64,000 nucleotides of DNA, taken from assembly GCF_021729035.1 (NCBI RefSeq), contig NZ_JAJSAP010000005.1, positions 372,001 through 436,000 on the forward strand, read 5' to 3'. Shown piece after piece: positions 60,330 to 64,000 of this stretch. Position 1 is the stretch's first letter, and each line of letters starts with the position of its first letter. Both the position numbers and the translations under genes were made by a program. The notes below the pieces were generated by a model. The model was not told the DNA's origin, searched no databases, and was given only the letters and a program-made list of their open reading frames with translations. Source of the stretch: Microbulbifer sediminum (GTDB taxonomy: Bacteria > Pseudomonadota > Gammaproteobacteria > Pseudomonadales > Cellvibrionaceae).

Positions 60330-60808
60330 ATGTTGGCGCCAAAAATGATTTGATGTGCAGGGCAACCCCGTGTAACTTCCCGCGCCCCGGCGGCGGGCAG
60401 AGACTCCCGGGTGTTCTTTTTTTGTGCACACCGGACCGGCGCTGGCCGGTTATTTTTCCACCGCCTTGGCGAACGCGCCCCGATGCCGGAACTGCGTTCA
60501 AAAAACAACCAGGCGCAAATGGCAACGGCACAAAAAAACTGATGAATTTCACGCCACTGGCGCGCGCTCATTCACACAGCCCGCTGGCGCAAAATACCAC
60601 GACAAAGTGAACGCTTAAGTACCACTTTGCTCACTGACTAGACAGGTCAAACCGGTTATTGCCCAGGTTAATTTAGGGGCGCAAAACTATTAAAAAAAAT
60701 TCTTAAAAACACCGGCTTTTCTTCACAGCTGGTCACCTTTTAGACACCTCCAGCAACGGCGGGCGCTGGCGGCACAGTAGCTACTGACCTTCACCGCCTA
60801 CTAACAAT

Positions 60809-60817
60809 TTATCCACA
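60809..60817 (+). promoter_or_regulatory. Perfect DnaA box upstream of nrdA
   Basis: TTATCCACA, identical to the strongest E. coli DnaA 9-mer. E. coli nrdA also has DnaA boxes in its promoter region, where DnaA tunes expression with the cell cycle. GATAAC and GTTATC directly downstream form a further dyad. Confidence 0.72.
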
Positions 60818-60888
60818 GATAACCCCCGAGTTATCCGCCTTGAAAACCGGCCTCTACCGCATTATCTTGTTGCGCAGTCGAGAGGCAA

Positions 60889-60936
60889 CCCCAACATATA
60901 GGGTTTTACTCCCAATTCAGCCCCAAGCTGACGGGG
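60889..60936 (+). promoter_or_regulatory. Candidate NrdR box pair
   Basis: CCCCAACATATAGGGT (60889-60904) and CCCCAAGCTGACGGGG (60921-60936) are 16-base dyads starting exactly 32 bases apart, three helical turns, as NrdR box pairs are. The first agrees moderately with the NrdR consensus (about 11 of 16); the second lacks the AT centre. A tentative call. Confidence 0.35.
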
Positions 60937-60988
60937 GCTTACCACGACTCTGCGCCAATCAGTTCGGCGCCATTCAGTCAGTCAGAAG

Positions 60989-60997
60989 TTATCCAGA
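60989..60997 (+). promoter_or_regulatory. Second DnaA-like 9-mer
   Basis: TTATCCAGA, one mismatch from the strong DnaA box, 180 bases downstream of the perfect one and still upstream of nrdA. It may be chance. Confidence 0.3.
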
Positions 60998-61250
60998 CGA
61001 ATCCAGAGGTACCCGGGCGGAATTTTCCGCCACAGGCACCCGGACGTGTCGCGTCCATAGGTAACAGGTCGTTGACCGGGAGCCACAGGCAAAGACGGCA
61101 CCGACGGGGGCATGGCCTGTTCGCCCTCCTCCGCCCGCACCGACAGGTGCCGGGTGGGTAAAACGGGGTGGCGGGCACCCCCGCAACAGGCCGCGCAGGT
61201 TACGCGGACAACAAGCGGAAATAACACAGTACACACTTGCGGAGATCTAC

Positions 61251-64000
61251 ATGCACACAGAGACAGGGCGCTCTCAAGCCGTACCTTCCGAGAACGGCAA
61301 ATCCAGGGATCAGGCCGGTAGCGACACCACCCTCGCCGCCACCGCGCCGGGACAGGTTCGCGTCATCAAGCGCAACGGCACCGTGGTGCCCTACGACGAC
61401 AGCAAGATCTCCGTCGCTGTCACCAAGGCGTTTCTCGCGGTAGAGGGCGGCACCGCCGCAGCCTCCAGCCGCATCCACGAGAAAGTGCAGGAGCTGGTGG
61501 GCCAGATCACCGCCACCTTCAAGCGCCGCATGCCCTCCGGTGGCACCATCCACATCGAGGAAATCCAGGACCAGGTGGAACTGGCCCTGATGCGCGCCGG
61601 CGAACACAAGATCGCCCGCGACTACGTCCTCTACCGCGAGGAGCACGCCCGCCTGCGCGCCGAGAAGGAGCAGCACAAAGAAGCCGCCGCCCAGGCCGGC
61701 GAGACCCACCCCAGCATCCGCGTGAAGCAGGACGACGGCAGCCTGCTGCCGCTGGACCTGGACCGCCTGCGCACCATCGTCGCCGAGGCCTGCGAGGGCC
61801 TGAAGGACGTGGATGGCGAGGCCATCCTCAGCGAGGCGCTGCGGAACCTGTACGACGGTGTCTCCCAGGAAGACATCAACACCGCGCTGGTGATCACCGC
61901 GCGCACCATGGTCGAGCAGGAACCCAACTACACCTACGCCACCGCCTGCCTGCTGCTGGACAAGCTGCGTGCCGAGGCGCTGCGTTTCCTGGGTGTGGCC
62001 AACGACGCCACCGCCCACGAGATGGAAGACCTGTACAGCCAGACCCTGGCCGCCTACGTGGAAAAAGGCATCGAGCTGGAACTGCTGGACCCGGCCCTGG
62101 CCACCTTCGACCTGGAATCACTGGGTGCCGCCATCAAGGGCGAGCGCGATCACCAGTTCACCTACCTGGGCCTGCAGACCCTGTACGACCGCTACTTCCT
62201 GCACAGCGACGACATCCGTTTCGAGCTGCCGCAGATTTTCTTCATGCGCGTGGCCATGGGCCTGGCCATCAATGAGGAAAACCCGAACGAGCGCGCGATC
62301 GAGTTCTACGACCTGCTGAGCTCCTTCGATTACATGAGCTCCACGCCCACCCTGTTCAACGCCGGCACCCTGCGCCCGCAGCTGTCCTCCTGCTACCTCA
62401 CCACGGTGCCGGACGACCTGCACGGCATCTACGGCGCCATCCAGGACAACGCCATGCTGTCCAAGTGGGCCGGCGGCCTGGGCAACGACTGGACCCCGGT
62501 GCGTTCACTGGGTTCCTACATCAAGGGCACCAACGGCAAGTCCCAGGGCGTGGTCCCCTTCCTGAAAGTGGCCAACGACACCGCCGTGGCGGTGAACCAG
62601 GGCGGCAAGCGCAAGGGCGCCGTGTGTGCCTACCTGGAAACCTGGCACCTGGATATCGAGGAATTCCTGGAGCTGCGCAAGAACACCGGTGACGACCGTC
62701 GCCGCACCCACGACATGAACACCGCCAACTGGGTACCGGACCTGTTCATGAAGCGCGTGTTCGACGACAAGGAGTGGACCCTGTTCTCCCCGGCCACCTG
62801 CCCCGACCTGCACGACCTGGTGGGCGCCGCCTTCGAGGAGCGCTACGAGCACTACGAGCAGCTGGCCGCCGAAGGCAAGCTGAAGCTGCACAAGAAAGTG
62901 CGCGCACTGGACCTGTGGCGCAAGATGCTGGGCATGCTGTTCGAGACCGGCCACCCGTGGATCACCTTCAAGGACAGCTGCAACCTGCGCAGCCCGCAGC
63001 AGCACGCCGGTGTGGTACACAGCTCCAACCTGTGCACCGAGATCACCCTGAACACCAAGGCGAACGACGAGATCGCCGTGTGCAACCTGGGCTCCGTGAA
63101 CCTGGCCCAGCACATCGGTGAAGACGGCCAGCTGGACCGCGCCAAGCTGTCCAAGACCGTCAACACCGCCGTGCGCATGCTCGATAACGTCATCGACATC
63201 AACTACTACTCCGTGGACACCGCGCGCCAGTCCAACTTCCGCCACCGCCCGGTGGGCCTGGGCCTGATGGGCTTCCAGGACGCGCTGTACCGCGCCGGCA
63301 TCTCCTATGCCAGCGACGAGGCGGTGCAGTTCGCGGACATCACCATGGAAGCCATCAGCTACGAGGCCATCTCCGCCTCCAGCGACCTGGCGGCCGAGCG
63401 CGGCAAGTACCAGAGCTACGACGGCTCCCTGTGGAGCAAGGGCATCCTGCCGCTGGACAGCATCAAGATCCTGGCGGAGCAGCGCGGTGAGCAGTACATC
63501 GAGCAGGACACCAACAGCACCCTCGACTGGGGCAGCCTGCGCAGCAAGGTGAAAACCCAGGGCATGCGCAACTCCAACGTGATGGCGATCGCCCCCACCG
63601 CGACCATCGCCAACATCACCGGGGTTTCCCAGTCCATCGAGCCCACGTACCAGAACCTGTACGTGAAATCGAACCTGTCCGGCGAGTTCACCGTGGTGAA
63701 CCCGTACCTGGTGCACGACCTGAAAGACCGCGGCCTGTGGGACCAGGTGATGGTCAACGACCTGAAATACTACGAGGGCTCGGTACAGAAGATCGAGCGC
63801 GTGCCGGCGGACCTGAAAGCCAAGTACGCCACCGCCTTCGAGGTGGAGCCGCGCTGGATCGTGGACGCCGCCAGCCGTCGCCAGAAGTGGATCGACCAGG
63901 CCCAGTCCCTGAACCTGTACATCGCCGGCGCCGACGGCCGCAAGCTGGACCTGACCTATCGCATGGCCTGGTACCGCGGCCTGAAGACCACTTACTACCT
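61251..64000 (+). CDS. nrdA: Class Ia ribonucleotide reductase, alpha subunit (3' end beyond window)
   Basis: 917 codons to the window edge; makes deoxyribonucleotides with the NrdB radical subunit, presumably downstream. Two N-terminal ATP-cone domains are present (about 36-130, QVRVIKRNGTVVPYDD; and about 156-240, IRVKQDDGSLLPLDL), as in Pseudomonas NrdA. The catalytic barrel has Cys381 in SSCYLTT, the N-x-C-x-E site with Cys595 in SNLCTEITLN, and Cys611 in AVCNLGSVNL. The ATG has GGAG 8 bases upstream. Only the last few tens of residues with the C-terminal redox cysteines should be missing. Confidence 0.97.
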   Translation, partial: MHTETGRSQAVPSENGKSRDQAGSDTTLAATAPGQVRVIKRNGTVVPYDDSKISVAVTKAFLAVEGGTAAASSRIHEKVQELVGQITATFKRRMPSGGTIHIEEIQDQVELALMRAGEHKIARDYVLYREEHARLRAEKEQHKEAAAQAGETHPSIRVKQDDGSLLPLDLDRLRTIVAEACEGLKDVDGEAILSEALRNLYDGVSQEDINTALVITARTMVEQEPNYTYATACLLLDKLRAEALRFLGVANDATAHEMEDLYSQTLAAYVEKGIELELLDPALATFDLESLGAAIKGERDHQFTYLGLQTLYDRYFLHSDDIRFELPQIFFMRVAMGLAINEENPNERAIEFYDLLSSFDYMSSTPTLFNAGTLRPQLSSCYLTTVPDDLHGIYGAIQDNAMLSKWAGGLGNDWTPVRSLGSYIKGTNGKSQGVVPFLKVANDTAVAVNQGGKRKGAVCAYLETWHLDIEEFLELRKNTGDDRRRTHDMNTANWVPDLFMKRVFDDKEWTLFSPATCPDLHDLVGAAFEERYEHYEQLAAEGKLKLHKKVRALDLWRKMLGMLFETGHPWITFKDSCNLRSPQQHAGVVHSSNLCTEITLNTKANDEIAVCNLGSVNLAQHIGEDGQLDRAKLSKTVNTAVRMLDNVIDINYYSVDTARQSNFRHRPVGLGLMGFQDALYRAGISYASDEAVQFADITMEAISYEAISASSDLAAERGKYQSYDGSLWSKGILPLDSIKILAEQRGEQYIEQDTNSTLDWGSLRSKVKTQGMRNSNVMAIAPTATIANITGVSQSIEPTYQNLYVKSNLSGEFTVVNPYLVHDLKDRGLWDQVMVNDLKYYEGSVQKIERVPADLKAKYATAFEVEPRWIVDAASRRQKWIDQAQSLNLYIAGADGRKLDLTYRMAWYRGLKTTYY

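Larger units (their letters stand above)
60241..61250. other. 1-kb regulatory gap between argF and nrdA
   Basis: No believable gene. After the argF terminator there is an AT-rich patch (about 60684-60712, with long A-runs), then a perfect DnaA box, a pair of spaced GC-flanked dyads, a second DnaA-like 9-mer, and a leader with GGCGGAA-TT-TTCCGCC (61016-61031). The organisation suits a heavily regulated nrd promoter. Confidence 0.6.

Noticed and set aside
60680-61000. Possible replication origin (A-rich patch plus DnaA box)
   Set aside because: Only one perfect and one imperfect DnaA box, and no dnaA, dnaN, gidA or parAB nearby; an nrd promoter explains it better.

Overview
The window looks like core chromosome of a GC-rich gammaproteobacterium. 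The block leuC-leuD-leuB-asd-usg-fimV-truA-trpF-trpB-trpA-accD-folC-SPOR-cvpA-purF-metZ is the classic pseudomonad/cellvibrionad gene order. The argD-argF, bfd, grxD and nrdA genes and a two-ATP-cone NrdA fit the same group. A Microbulbifer- or Cellvibrionales-type marine bacterium is my best guess; this is inferred from gene order and protein character, not from a database search. I saw no rRNA, tRNA, CRISPR array, IS element or prophage.

Layout. 1-3041 (minus): a PepSY protein, an OmpR-type regulator and a PhoQ-like kinase cut by the window edge, with a glycine-zipper envelope protein upstream. 3135-7275 (minus): an alpha/beta hydrolase, a DAACS symporter, a thioredoxin-fold lipoprotein overlapping a YihY membrane protein. 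7395-12416 (plus): arsC-wrbA-DUF2069 with overlapping stops and starts, sppA, a second glycine-zipper protein, and a small NTF2-like protein with atypical codon use behind a dyad-rich leader. 13056-17002 (plus): a compact three-gene cluster that would make glucosylglycerate (synthase and phosphatase) and break it down by phosphorolysis (GH13_18 enzyme). 17034-22206 (minus): an MFS exporter, then the MoxR/DUF58/TgpA transglutaminase cluster.

22390-41719 (minus) is the conserved biosynthetic block: leucine, aspartate-family, tryptophan, malonyl-CoA, folate, purine and methionine genes together with fimV and truA. A LysR regulator diverges from leuC. 42857-49181: an outer-membrane beta-barrel protein, aroC, prmB, folE, a CHMI-family isomerase, a hydrolase, sixA and a DUF4389 protein. 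49195-54511: gpsA, htpG behind a convincing sigma-32 promoter, a class C beta-lactamase-like hydrolase and a 2-Cys peroxiredoxin. 54820-57813 is an iron/redox neighbourhood: a Fur-box promoter, bfd, a DUF2254 membrane protein, bacterioferritin and monothiol glutaredoxin. 58079-60240: argD and argF. A 1-kb regulatory gap with a perfect DnaA box then leads to nrdA, which runs off the right edge.

The most interesting items are the self-contained glucosylglycerate cycle, DUF2254 between bfd and bfr, the abutting palindromes upstream of fimV, the dyad-rich leader of the atypical NTF2-like gene, and the DnaA-box-bearing nrdA control region. No clearly unprecedented system was found.
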